Shown piece after piece: positions 1-8,717 of a stretch of DNA of 64,000 nt. The notes beneath the pieces are model-generated. The model did no database searches, had not been told where the DNA came from, and saw only the letters and a program-made list of their open reading frames with translations. Each line of letters starts with the position of its first letter. Position 1 is the first letter of the stretch. This stretch comes from Clavibacter sepedonicus (lineage in GTDB: Bacteria > Actinomycetota > Actinomycetes > Actinomycetales > Microbacteriaceae). The position numbers and the translations under genes are program-made. The stretch covers positions 2,604,001-2,668,000 of the forward strand of contig NC_010407.1 in assembly GCF_000069225.1 (NCBI RefSeq). Reading direction: 5' to 3'.

Positions 1-799
1 AGGCGCTCCGGCCCGCGCCGGGGGCCGTGTCGTCATCGGCCGCGGCGCCCGCAGAGCCCTCGCCCGCGGCGCCCCCGCCCGCGGCGCCCCCGCCCGCTCC
101 GGCTGCCGGCTCGGCCGCGCGGATCTCCGCGGTCAGCGACCGCAGCGTCGTCCGCAGCGCGCGCTCCGCGTCGAGCCCCCGCGACCTCGCTGAGACCACG
201 ACCGCGAGCAGCAGCCGGCCGAGGTCGTCCTCGTCGTCGACCGGGATCGCGGCCGGTGCGTCCGCCTCGAGCAGCCCGACGCGCTCCGCCCGGCCGAGCA
301 GCTTGTCGGCGAGGGCGAGGGACGGCATGCCCATCGGGATCCCGTCGACGACGCTCGTGCGCGCCGACTTCTCGCGGTCCTTAGCGGCGCCCCAGACGCG
401 CAGGACCTCCTCGACGATGTCGGCGCGCTCGTCGCCGAAGACGTGCGGGTGACGGCGCACCATCTTCTCCGTCGCGGTGCGGGCGACGTCGGCGAGGTCG
501 AAGCCCCCACCCTCGGTGCGCGCGATGTCGGCGTGGAACACGACCTGGAGGAGCACGTCGGCCAGCTCCTCGCGCATGCCGGGCACGTCGTCGGTCTCGA
601 TGGCCTCGACGAGCTCGTGGCTCTCCTCGAGGAGGTACGGGACGAGGGTCCGGTGCGTCATCCCGCGGTTCCAGACGCAGCCGTCGGGGGCGCGCAGGGC
701 GGCCATGGCGGCGGCCAGGTCCGCGACAGCGTCGGCTCCCGAGGCGGCGGCGGATGCGGACGACGCGGCGGATGCGGACGGGGACGCGGGCTCGCTCAT
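1..799 (-). CDS. mazG: MazG-family nucleoside triphosphate pyrophosphohydrolase (partial at left edge)
   Basis: Hydrolyses (d)NTPs to NMP and pyrophosphate, a house-cleaning role. About 266 codons are visible and the frame stays open to base 1, so the C-terminus lies outside the window. The MazG metal motif is present: E58-E59-x-x-E62, followed by E78-x-x-D81. The segment before it reads CVWNRGMTH (residues 41-49), where the family usually has CPWDREQTH, so the Pro and Asp are replaced. The N-terminus is Ala/Ser rich, and the visible C-terminal part is Gly/Ala rich low complexity. ATG at 799 is preceded by a GAGG-type ribosome site. It is divergent from nhaA with about 107 bases between. The family call is firm; the true start could be slightly downstream. 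Confidence 0.9.
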   Translation of the reverse strand, partial: MSEPASPSASAASSASAAASGADAVADLAAAMAALRAPDGCVWNRGMTHRTLVPYLLEESHELVEAIETDDVPGMREELADVLLQVVFHADIARTEGGGFDLADVARTATEKMVRRHPHVFGDERADIVEEVLRVWGAAKDREKSARTSVVDGIPMGMPSLALADKLLGRAERVGLLEADAPAAIPVDDEDDLGRLLLAVVVSARSRGLDAERALRTTLRSLTAEIRAAEPAAGAGGGAAGGGAAGEGSAGAAADDDTAPGAGRSA

Positions 800-906
800 C
801 CCGCCATCCTCGCACCGGCCCGCCGGTAGGCTGGTGGTCGGTGTGCCGGGAAGTCTGGTCGGCGGCGGGTGACCGTCTCCCCCTCCCCCGACCCCGGAAG
901 GCCTCC

Positions 907-2136
907 ATGACCTCCCTCATCCGCTCCGAGCGCGTCGCCGCCGGACTCCTCCTCCTGGCCGCCGTCGTCGGCCTCGTCGTCGCGAACACCCCGGCAGGGC
1001 CCGGCCTCATCGCGTGGGCCGACGGGCACCTCGCCGTCCCCGCGATCGGCGTCGACCTGTCGCTCCGCCACTGGGTGAGCGACGGCCTGCTCGTGGTCTT
1101 CTTCTTCATCGTCGCCGTCGAGCTCAAGCACGAGTTCCTGGCCGGCGGGCTGGACAGCGTCTCCGCGGCGCTCGTGCCCGCCATCGCGGCGGTAGGCGGC
1201 GTGGCGGTGCCGGCGGGCGTGTACCTCGCGATCACCGCGGGCAGCGGCCTCGAGCGCGGGTGGCCGGTGCCCACCGCGACCGACATCGCCTTCGCGCTGG
1301 GCGTCCTCGCGGTCTTCGGACGCGGCCTGCCCGCCGCCGTCCGCGTCTTCCTCCTCGCGCTCGCGGTGCTCGACGACCTCATCGCCATCGTGATCATCGC
1401 GGTCTTCTTCACGACCGACCTCGACGTGGGCGCGCTCGGCCTCGCGGTCGCGGGCGTCGTCCTGTTCGCGGTCGTGGGTCGCCTCGGCGTCGGGCGGACG
1501 GGAGCCGCACGGATCGCCGTGGTCGCGCTGCTGGTGCTCATCGCCCTGGTGACCTGGTGGGCGACGCTCTCCTCCGGGATCCACGCGACCATCGCGGGCG
1601 TCGCGCTCGGCTTCGCGCTCCCCCGCCTCTCGGGCCTCCGCGCGGCGCACGCGCTGGAGCCGGCCTCGAACGGCATCGTCCTGCCGCTGTTCGCGTTCTC
1701 CGCTGCGCTCGTGGCGATCCCCGCCGTCGGGCTGGCCGAGCTGGCCCCGGCGTTCTGGGGCATCGCGCTGGCGCTCCCGCTCGGGAAGCTCGTCGGCATC
1801 ACGGCGGGCGGGCTGCTCGGGGCATGGGTCGCGCGCCGCCGGGGCGCTCCCAGCGGGCTCGCGGGGCGGGATCTCGTGACCGTCTCGCTCCTCGGCGGCA
1901 TCGGCTTCACCGTCTCGCTGCTGATGAGCGAGCTCGCGTTCGCCGGCCTCGACGAGGTGCGCGACGAGGGCACGCTCGCGGTGCTGCTCGGCTCGGGCGT
2001 CTCGATCGTCGCGGCGGCCGTTACGCTGTCGATCCGGAGCCACCAGGCCCGCCGTGGAAGTGCGGCCGCGGAGGAGGACGACGCGACGCGCGACGACTTC
2101 CCGGCGCACGTGGACGGCGGGCCGGCCCCAAGCTGA
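907..2136 (+). CDS. nhaA: Na+/H+ antiporter NhaA
   Basis: Integral membrane antiporter exchanging cytoplasmic Na+ for H+ in pH and salt homeostasis. It has 409 aa, close to the usual 380-430. The family core is present: TATDIAFALG at residues 123-132 and the adjacent aspartates D156-D157 in LDDLIAI, matching the D163/D164 pair of the E. coli protein. Many hydrophobic segments run through the sequence up to a charged tail of about 35 residues. ATG at 907 was chosen because the protein then begins with the short cytoplasmic segment typical of NhaA; the open frame upstream to 754 looks non-coding. The gene is monocistronic, divergent from mazG. Confidence 0.95.
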   Translation: MTSLIRSERVAAGLLLLAAVVGLVVANTPAGPGLIAWADGHLAVPAIGVDLSLRHWVSDGLLVVFFFIVAVELKHEFLAGGLDSVSAALVPAIAAVGGVAVPAGVYLAITAGSGLERGWPVPTATDIAFALGVLAVFGRGLPAAVRVFLLALAVLDDLIAIVIIAVFFTTDLDVGALGLAVAGVVLFAVVGRLGVGRTGAARIAVVALLVLIALVTWWATLSSGIHATIAGVALGFALPRLSGLRAAHALEPASNGIVLPLFAFSAALVAIPAVGLAELAPAFWGIALALPLGKLVGITAGGLLGAWVARRRGAPSGLAGRDLVTVSLLGGIGFTVSLLMSELAFAGLDEVRDEGTLAVLLGSGVSIVAAAVTLSIRSHQARRGSAAAEEDDATRDDFPAHVDGGPAPS

Positions 2137-2301
2137 TCCTGGAGCGGCGTCCACTCGTAGACCGCCCGTGGAGGGGCGAACGCCGCCTCAGTGCTTAAGC
2201 GCGGACGGCTAACCCGCAACACGAGCTCGTGTCAATAGGCCCGAACGACCAAGACGACAGCCCATACCCTGACCTCTCAACCGTCGTGATGAGGAGAGCC
2301 C

Positions 2302-3402
2302 ATGGAGCCAGCGAGACCAGCATCCCTACCCCAATCCCGTCGATTCATACATACGTTCGCGTTGGCCTCGATTGCGCCGTGCTTTTGGATAGCCGGGCTC
2401 GTGGTGAACATCGCATCTCCGAGTAGCGCTAGCGCGCTTCCTCAATTCGCATGGGTGTCGGTCTGGGGCGTGACCCTCGGGGACGTGACGACGAACTCGC
2501 TATTGTCCTACCTCGCAGTGACAATAGTCTTGTTTGGAATCTCGCTCGGAGGGCAATCGACCTTCGAGGACCAGAAGCACCAAGAACGCGTGAGACGCAG
2601 CGTTGGCGCCGTCGGCGTGTTGATGGCAGTCGCGGCTCTCGTCCTCACGACCTTCGCCGTCGGGGCGACATTCAGTGATGTGCGGAGAATCCCCGCGCTT
2701 GTCGTGATACTCCCTGCAGCCGCCACTTGCTGGCTGCTCGGCATGGAGGTCGGCCGCTTCGTCGTACCCGATCACGAGACCCAGCTGACCGGGACGGCTG
2801 CCAGCTTGTCCAAGGCAGAGGATCGTCTTCGTCGAGTCGAAAGCTCGATCCCCGAGGCAGCCAGCGTGAAGCCGCCGCTATGGATAATACTCGGCCACGC
2901 ATTCGCCTTTTCGGTCATTGCAGAATTAGCCATCGAACAAAAATCCGAGAATACGTGGGTCATCGCATGCGTAACTTTCGTCGGCATGGCGATGGGTCTC
3001 ATTGTCTTCACACAACTCGGCGCAGGTTCCCTCGGGGTCGAGAGCCAGTTGGCCGCCTTCGGCATGTGCGCAATGGCTTTTATCCTCTACGCTGTGCTTC
3101 TTTCCATGTTCAACATCATCGCCCTCTTCACCAGCGAAGCTCCAGTCGAATGCATAGCCGTTCTGTACGGCGCGGAATTGCTGGTTCCAATACTCTGCTC
3201 ACACTTGTGGCGAATGCTCCCTGAGGCTCTGTTCACGGCCTCCCTCTCCGGCGCGATGGCCTGGGTATTTCGGAACGACTCGCTCAGGACGGTCCGAAAT
3301 CTGACGAGGAGACTCAATGACCTCGAGCGTCTTCGCGCAACCGCAGCACCGAAAGGCCTCCGTGAACGGCTACGCGCGGCCGGACGGACCTTCGTGAGTT
3401 GA
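2302..3402 (+). CDS. Orphan multi-pass membrane protein, lower GC
   Basis: Not recognised. The 366-aa product shows about seven hydrophobic stretches (roughly residues 18-40, 60-82, 100-120, 128-148, 195-215, 220-240 and 255-280), a charged loop with some coiled-coil character near residues 170-190, and a basic C-terminal tail. A ribosome site (GAGGAG) lies about 8 bases before ATG 2302. The base composition is visibly less GC-rich than in nhaA and mfd on either side, and codons ending in A/T are common, so recent acquisition is likely. No mobile-element gene or flanking repeat was seen. It stands alone, with nhaA upstream and mfd facing it. Confidence 0.7.
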   Translation: MEPARPASLPQSRRFIHTFALASIAPCFWIAGLVVNIASPSSASALPQFAWVSVWGVTLGDVTTNSLLSYLAVTIVLFGISLGGQSTFEDQKHQERVRRSVGAVGVLMAVAALVLTTFAVGATFSDVRRIPALVVILPAAATCWLLGMEVGRFVVPDHETQLTGTAASLSKAEDRLRRVESSIPEAASVKPPLWIILGHAFAFSVIAELAIEQKSENTWVIACVTFVGMAMGLIVFTQLGAGSLGVESQLAAFGMCAMAFILYAVLLSMFNIIALFTSEAPVECIAVLYGAELLVPILCSHLWRMLPEALFTASLSGAMAWVFRNDSLRTVRNLTRRLNDLERLRATAAPKGLRERLRAAGRTFVS

Positions 3403-3443
3403 GACTTGACAGATGATGAGGACTATGACGACAAAAGGAGGGA

Positions 3444-6400
3444 TCACGCCTTGGGGGCGGACTCCTTCGCGGCCGGCGCCGGCTCGACGGTGAAGACCGC
3501 GTCGAGCAGCTGGCGCACCCAGTCCACGAGCTCGGCGTCGGGCAGCGGCTCGCCGTCGCGCTTGGGCAGCGGCACCGTGACGGCGTTGGTCTGCGCGAAC
3601 AGCCGGCTGCCCGGGTACATGCGCTGCAGCCGCACCTGCTTGCTGTCGGCGAGGTCGGCCGGAGCGATGCGCAGGTTCCGGCCCATCGCGACGACCTCGC
3701 TGAGGCCCGCCCGCTGCGCCACGCGGCGCAGACGCGAGACCCGCACGAGGTTGTCGACCTCAACGGGCGGCTCGCCGTAGCGGTCCGACAGCTCCTCGAT
3801 GACCCGGTCGATCTGGTCGTCGGTGGCCGTGGGCGAGGCCGCGGTGGAGAGCTTCTGGTACGCCTCGAGGCGCAGCCGCTCGCTGTCCACGTACTCCTCG
3901 GGGATGTGCGCGTCGACCGGCAGCTCGAGCCGCAGCTCGGTCTGGCCCTCCGCGACGTCGCCGCGGAAGGTCGAGACGGCCTCGCCGATCATGCGCAGGT
4001 ACAGGTCGAAGCCGACGCCCTGGATGTGGCCGGACTGCTCGCCGCCCAGCAGGTTGCCGGCGCCGCGGATCTCGAGGTCCTTGAGCGCGACCTGCATGCC
4101 GGATCCCAGCTCGTTGTTCGCCGCGATGGTGGACAGCCGGTCGTGCGCCGTCTCGGACAGCGGCTTGTCGGCGTCGTAGAGGAAGTACGCGTACGCGCGC
4201 TCCCGCCCGCGGCCGACGCGCCCGCGCAGCTGGTGCAGCTGGCTGAGGCCATACTTGTCAGCCCGGTCGATGATGAGCGTGTTCGCGTTCGCGATGTCGA
4301 GGCCGGTCTCGATGATGGTGGTCGAGACGAGCACGTCGAACTTGCGCTCCCAGAAGTCGACGATGACCTGCTCCAGCATCGCCTCGCTCATCTTGCCGTG
4401 GGCGACGGCGACGCGCGCCTCGGGCACGAGCTCGGCGAGCTCCGACGCGACCCGGTTGATGCTCGAGACACGGTTGTGCACGAAGAACACCTGGCCCTCG
4501 CGCAGCAGCTCGCGGCGGATGGCGGCGGCGATCTGCTTCTCGCTGTTCGGCCCCACGAACGTGAGGATGGGGTGCCGGTCCTCCGGCGGCGTCGCGAGCG
4601 TCGACATCTCGCGGATGCCCGTGACCGCCATCTCGAGCGTGCGCGGGATGGGCGTGGCCGACATCGCGAGGATGTCGACGTTGGCCTTCAGCTTCTTCAG
4701 CGCGTCCTTATGCTCCACGCCGAACCGCTGCTCCTCGTCGATGATGACGAGCCCCACGTCCTTGAACGCGATGCTGCCCGTGAGCAGGCGGTGGGTGCCG
4801 ATGACGACGTCGACCGAGCCGTCCTCCAGCCCCTTCACGGTCTCGCGCGACTCCTTCTCCGACTGGAAGCGGCTGAGCTGACGGAGGTGCACGGGGAACC
4901 CGGCGAAGCGCTCGGAGAAGGTCTCGAAGTGCTGCTTCACGAGCAGGGTCGTGGGCACGAGCATCACGACCTGCTTGCCGTCCTGCACGGCCTTGAACGC
5001 GGCGCGCACGGCGATCTCGGTCTTGCCGAAGCCGACGTCGCCCGAGACCAGGCGGTCCATGGGGATGGGGCTCTCCATGTCGCGCTTGACCTCGTCGATG
5101 ACGGTGAGCTGATCCGGCGTCTCCATGAAGGGGAACGCCTCCTCGAGCTCGCGCTGCCACGGGGTGTCCGGCGGGAAGGAGTGGCCGCGCGACGCCATGC
5201 GCGCCGAGTAGAGCTTGACGAGCTCGACCGCGATGTCGCGGACGGCGCGGCGCGCCTTGCCCTTGGCCGCGGCCCAGTCGCTGCCGCCCATCTTGCTGAG
5301 GCTCGGCTCCTCGCCGCCGACGTAGCGGCTGAGCAGGTCGAGCTGGTCGGTGGGCACGAAGAGCTTGTCGCCCGGGTAGCCGCGCTTGGAGGGCGCGTAC
5401 TCGATGACGAGGTACTCGCGCCGCGTCTTCACGGTGTCGCGGCCGCCCGAGGAGACCTCGCGCTGGGTGAGCTCCACGAACTTCCCGATGCCGTGCGTGG
5501 TGTGCACGACGTGGTCGCCGGGCTTGAGCTGCAGCGGATCCACCACGTTCTTGCGCCGCGTGGCGAGCTTCTTGACCTGGCGGCTGTCGTAGCCGGCGGC
5601 GCGCCCGTAGAACTCGCTCTCGGTGAGGAGCGCGAGCTTGACCTCGGGCATCTCGAAGCCCGCGTCGATGGCGGAGCGGAGCAGGTAGGCGATGCCGGGC
5701 TCGGGCTCGGCCGGGAACTCCTCGACCACGCGCGCCGGGACGCCCGCGTCGCGGAGCACGGTGTCGGCGCGCTCGACGAGGCCGGATCCCTGGGCCACGA
5801 CGCCCACGGCCCACCCGGCCGCGAGGCGCTCGCGCACGTGCTCGATGGCGCCGTCGGCGTTGCCCGCGAAGCTCGGCACGGGATCCGCCTGGATGCGCAC
5901 GGTCATGACCTCGTCGATCCCGAGGTCCTCCGGCAGCACGTCGGTGGCCTGGAAGCCGGAGAGGGTCCACCAGCGACGCGGGCCGCGGGCGTCGCGGAGC
6001 CTCCCCAGCGAGAGGAAGTCGCCGGACGCGAGGTCGATGGGCGCCTGCGCGCCTGCGGTCGCGGCGTTCCAGGCGGCGTCGAGGAACTCGCGGTTGGTGT
6101 CGGCGAGGCTCTGCGCGCGCGTGGACACGCGCTCGGGCGAGACGACGGCGATGGCCGCGTCCACCGGCAGGTAGTGCGTGACCGGCACGAGCCTGTCGAC
6201 GAGCGCGGGCGCGAGCGACTCCATGCCCTCCACCGGGATGCCCTCCGCGATCTTCGCCAGCATCTGCTGGAGGTTCGGGAACTCGTGCTGCATCTCGCGG
6301 GCGCGCTGGCGCACGGGCGCGCTCAGCAGCAGCTCGCGGCTCGGCGGCAGCTCGACCGAGGTGATCTCCTCCTCGAGGGACCGCTGGTCGGCGACCGCGA

Positions 6401-7076
6401 ACGGCCGCATCTGGTCGACCTCGTCGCCGAAGAACTCGACGCGCACGGGGTGGTCGGAGACGGGCGGGAACACGTCGAGGATGCCGCCGCGCACCGCGAA
6501 CTCGCCGCGGCGCGTGACCATGTCGACGCGCGAGTACGCGAGGTCGACGAGCCGGACGGCCAGCTCGGAGAGGTCGTGGCCGCGGCTGCCGGTGGCGAGC
6601 TGCACGGGCGCCAGCTCCGTGAGGTTGTCGGCGACGGGCTGGAGGGCCGCGCGCACCGAGGCGACGATGACGAGCGGGCGCACCTGGTCGGCCGGCACCT
6701 CGCGCGCGCCCTGGCCGAGCGCGGCATGCCACTGCTCCATGCGGCGCAGCGCGTGGATGCGCTTGCCCACGATCTCGGCGCTCGGGCTCAGCCGCTCGTG
6801 CGGCAGCGTCTCCCACGCGGGGAACTCGAGGATCTCCGCGTCCGGCAGCACCGCGTCGAGGCTGCGGCGCATGCCCTCGGACTCGCGGCCGGTGGCGGTG
6901 ACGACGAGCAGGCACCCCGGGATGCCGCGCTGGATGCGCTGGCGGAGGAGCCCCGCGAGCAGCGGCCCCTGGAGCCCCTCGGTGAGGGAGAAGTCGGCGT
7001 CGCGGGAGGCCGATGCGAGGGCGTCGTCGAACGTGGAGGCGCGCGAGAGCGCCGGGATCAAGCCCTGGAGGATCAC
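3444..7076 (-). CDS. mfd: Transcription-repair coupling factor Mfd
   Basis: ATP-dependent translocase that removes RNA polymerase stalled at lesions and recruits UvrA. The 1210 aa match the family length. An N-terminal UvrB-like module is followed by the RNA-polymerase interaction domain at about residues 515-590 (starting LKPGDHVVHTTHGIGKF). The RecG-like helicase carries Walker A GDVGFGKTE near residue 677 and the DEEQ box near 777. The C-terminal TRCF domain is followed by a Lys/Ala-rich tail. The start at 7076 lies 86 bases after the pth stop on the same strand, so transcription from pth into mfd is likely. Confidence 0.97.
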   Translation of the reverse strand: MILQGLIPALSRASTFDDALASASRDADFSLTEGLQGPLLAGLLRQRIQRGIPGCLLVVTATGRESEGMRRSLDAVLPDAEILEFPAWETLPHERLSPSAEIVGKRIHALRRMEQWHAALGQGAREVPADQVRPLVIVASVRAALQPVADNLTELAPVQLATGSRGHDLSELAVRLVDLAYSRVDMVTRRGEFAVRGGILDVFPPVSDHPVRVEFFGDEVDQMRPFAVADQRSLEEEITSVELPPSRELLLSAPVRQRAREMQHEFPNLQQMLAKIAEGIPVEGMESLAPALVDRLVPVTHYLPVDAAIAVVSPERVSTRAQSLADTNREFLDAAWNAATAGAQAPIDLASGDFLSLGRLRDARGPRRWWTLSGFQATDVLPEDLGIDEVMTVRIQADPVPSFAGNADGAIEHVRERLAAGWAVGVVAQGSGLVERADTVLRDAGVPARVVEEFPAEPEPGIAYLLRSAIDAGFEMPEVKLALLTESEFYGRAAGYDSRQVKKLATRRKNVVDPLQLKPGDHVVHTTHGIGKFVELTQREVSSGGRDTVKTRREYLVIEYAPSKRGYPGDKLFVPTDQLDLLSRYVGGEEPSLSKMGGSDWAAAKGKARRAVRDIAVELVKLYSARMASRGHSFPPDTPWQRELEEAFPFMETPDQLTVIDEVKRDMESPIPMDRLVSGDVGFGKTEIAVRAAFKAVQDGKQVVMLVPTTLLVKQHFETFSERFAGFPVHLRQLSRFQSEKESRETVKGLEDGSVDVVIGTHRLLTGSIAFKDVGLVIIDEEQRFGVEHKDALKKLKANVDILAMSATPIPRTLEMAVTGIREMSTLATPPEDRHPILTFVGPNSEKQIAAAIRRELLREGQVFFVHNRVSSINRVASELAELVPEARVAVAHGKMSEAMLEQVIVDFWERKFDVLVSTTIIETGLDIANANTLIIDRADKYGLSQLHQLRGRVGRGRERAYAYFLYDADKPLSETAHDRLSTIAANNELGSGMQVALKDLEIRGAGNLLGGEQSGHIQGVGFDLYLRMIGEAVSTFRGDVAEGQTELRLELPVDAHIPEEYVDSERLRLEAYQKLSTAASPTATDDQIDRVIEELSDRYGEPPVEVDNLVRVSRLRRVAQRAGLSEVVAMGRNLRIAPADLADSKQVRLQRMYPGSRLFAQTNAVTVPLPKRDGEPLPDAELVDWVRQLLDAVFTVEPAPAAKESAPKA

Positions 7077-7162
7077 CAGATGATCGTACGCGCCGCCACC
7101 GACAGGGCCGCCTCCGTCCGCCGTGGGCGGACGCGGGACGCGCGGACCGGGCCGGGCGCGGA

Positions 7163-7750
7163 TCAGGACGCGGCGGTGTGGAAGCGCAGCTGCGCCGCGA
7201 TGAGGCCCTCGGAGGCGATCATCTCGACGGCGTCGGCCGCGTCCTCCAGCACGTTCGGCAGCACCTGCCGCTCGGTGGAGGAGAAGGGCTTCAGCACGAA
7301 GTCGGCGGCGTCCTGGCGGCCGGGCGGGCGCCCGATGCCGATGCGCACGCGCGTGAAGTCGCCCGTGCCGGCGGAGGAGATGATGTCGCGGATCCCGTTG
7401 TGGCCGCCGTGACCGCCGCCCTGCTTGAGCTTCATGGAGTCGAACGGGATGTCGAGCTCGTCGTGCGCGACCACGAGCTGCGCGGGCTCGAGCGAGAAGT
7501 ACGAGAGGAGGTTCGCGACCGGCCCGCCGGACAGGTTCATGAACGAGTTCGGCTTCGCGAGGATGAGCTTCGGACCGCCCGGGACGGCGCGCCCCTCCGC
7601 GACCTGCGCGTTGGCGCGATGCGAGCGGAACGTGGCGCGCATCCGGTCCGCGAGCACGTCGAGCGCCATCTGGCCGACGTTGTGCCGCGTGCCCGCGTAC
7701 TGCGGGCCGGGGTTGCCGAGGCCGACCACGAGCAGGGTCCGGTCGTCCAC
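7163..7750 (-). CDS. pth: Peptidyl-tRNA hydrolase
   Basis: Cleaves peptidyl-tRNA released from ribosomes, recycling tRNA. The 195 aa are typical. The N-terminal GLGNPGPQY (residues 10-18) includes N13, and TRHNVG carries the catalytic H23. The HDELD segment supplies the conserved acidic residue, and the GGGHGGHNG loop holds the second conserved Asn. It lies downstream of rplY on the same strand, an order common in bacteria, with about 150 bases between them. Confidence 0.97.
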   Translation of the reverse strand: MDDRTLLVVGLGNPGPQYAGTRHNVGQMALDVLADRMRATFRSHRANAQVAEGRAVPGGPKLILAKPNSFMNLSGGPVANLLSYFSLEPAQLVVAHDELDIPFDSMKLKQGGGHGGHNGIRDIISSAGTGDFTRVRIGIGRPPGRQDAADFVLKPFSSTERQVLPNVLEDAADAVEMIASEGLIAAQLRFHTAAS

Positions 7751-7902
7751 GTGCGCTCTCCTCGGTAGGTCGATCGCATCCGGCGCGGATGCGCGGAGCC
7801 CGCCGGCCGCTGCCGGTGATCCCGGACGGCGGCCGACGGGCTCCGTGGTGCTGGTCGTGCTGTCGTGCTGGTCGTGCGTGCGGCCGGAGCCGCGGGCGAT
7901 CG

Positions 7903-8547
7903 CTACTTGTCGTCGCCCGACTGGTCGCCCGTGGCGCCGTCGTCGGTGACCGCGACGTCCGCGTCGCCCTCGGCCACGACGTCCTCGTCGACCGCGTCGG
8001 TCGTGAGGTCGAGCTGCGGCACGGAGATGGCGAGCACGAGCGTCTCGGGGTCGGTCACCAGGTTGGCGCCGGCGGGCAGGTCGACCTGGCCGACCGTGAT
8101 CTGCGTGCCCTCCTCGAAGCCCTCGATGGAGACGGTGAAGCGCTCCGGGATGTGGGTGGCCTCGACGTCGACCGTGATGGATGTGTTCTCGAGGTTGTGG
8201 ATCGTGCCGGGGTAGGACTCGCCCTCGACGTGGATCGGGACCTCGACCTCGACGCGCTCGCCACGGCGGACGACGATGAGGTCGACGTGCTCGATGATCT
8301 GGCGCACGGGGTCCTTCTGGACGTCCTTCACGAGGACCAGCTGCGGAGTGCCCGCGATGTCGAGCGTGATGATCTGGTTCGCCTTGCGGATGATGAGCAT
8401 GAGCTCGTGGCCCGGCAGCGTGACGTGCTGCGGGTCGGTGCCGTGGCCGTAGATGACCGCGGGGATCTTGCCGACCGCGCGGATCTTGCGGGCCGCGCCC
8501 TTGCCGAACTGCGTGCGCAGCTCCGCGGAGAGGTTGTTGTCAACCAT
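7903..8547 (-). CDS. rplY: 50S ribosomal protein L25 / Ctc (long form)
   Basis: Binds 5S rRNA in the large subunit. The 214-aa product is the long CTC form: an N-terminal L25 domain (about residues 1-95, including GKIPAVIYG and the HVDLI segment), then the beta-rich TL5 C-terminal domain (about 96-185), then an acidic Asp/Glu-rich tail. ATG at 8547 was chosen because the L25 domain begins there; the open frame upstream (to 9462) is antisense to the next gene. The order rplY-pth-mfd reads in one direction. Confidence 0.95.
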   Translation of the reverse strand: MVDNNLSAELRTQFGKGAARKIRAVGKIPAVIYGHGTDPQHVTLPGHELMLIIRKANQIITLDIAGTPQLVLVKDVQKDPVRQIIEHVDLIVVRRGERVEVEVPIHVEGESYPGTIHNLENTSITVDVEATHIPERFTVSIEGFEEGTQITVGQVDLPAGANLVTDPETLVLAISVPQLDLTTDAVDEDVVAEGDADVAVTDDGATGDQSGDDK

Positions 8548-8717
8548 GGTGTCGCTCCAATTGCGGCCCGTGAGGGCTCGCGTCGTGTGTCTGTCGTCTG
8601 CTCGAACGCTTGCGCGTGAGGAATGAGGTGCGAGCCCCGTCCACCGCGTCGATAACGGACCGCCGCCGCGCTCGCGCGCGGCTCTTGCGATCCCTCGCCG
8701 AAGTTCAACCCCCGATG

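Noticed and set aside
3906..7412. 1168-codon open frame on the + strand
   Set aside because: Antisense to mfd and pth; its product is Arg/Leu/Glu/Asp/Val-rich nonsense typical of the opposite strand of GC-rich genes.
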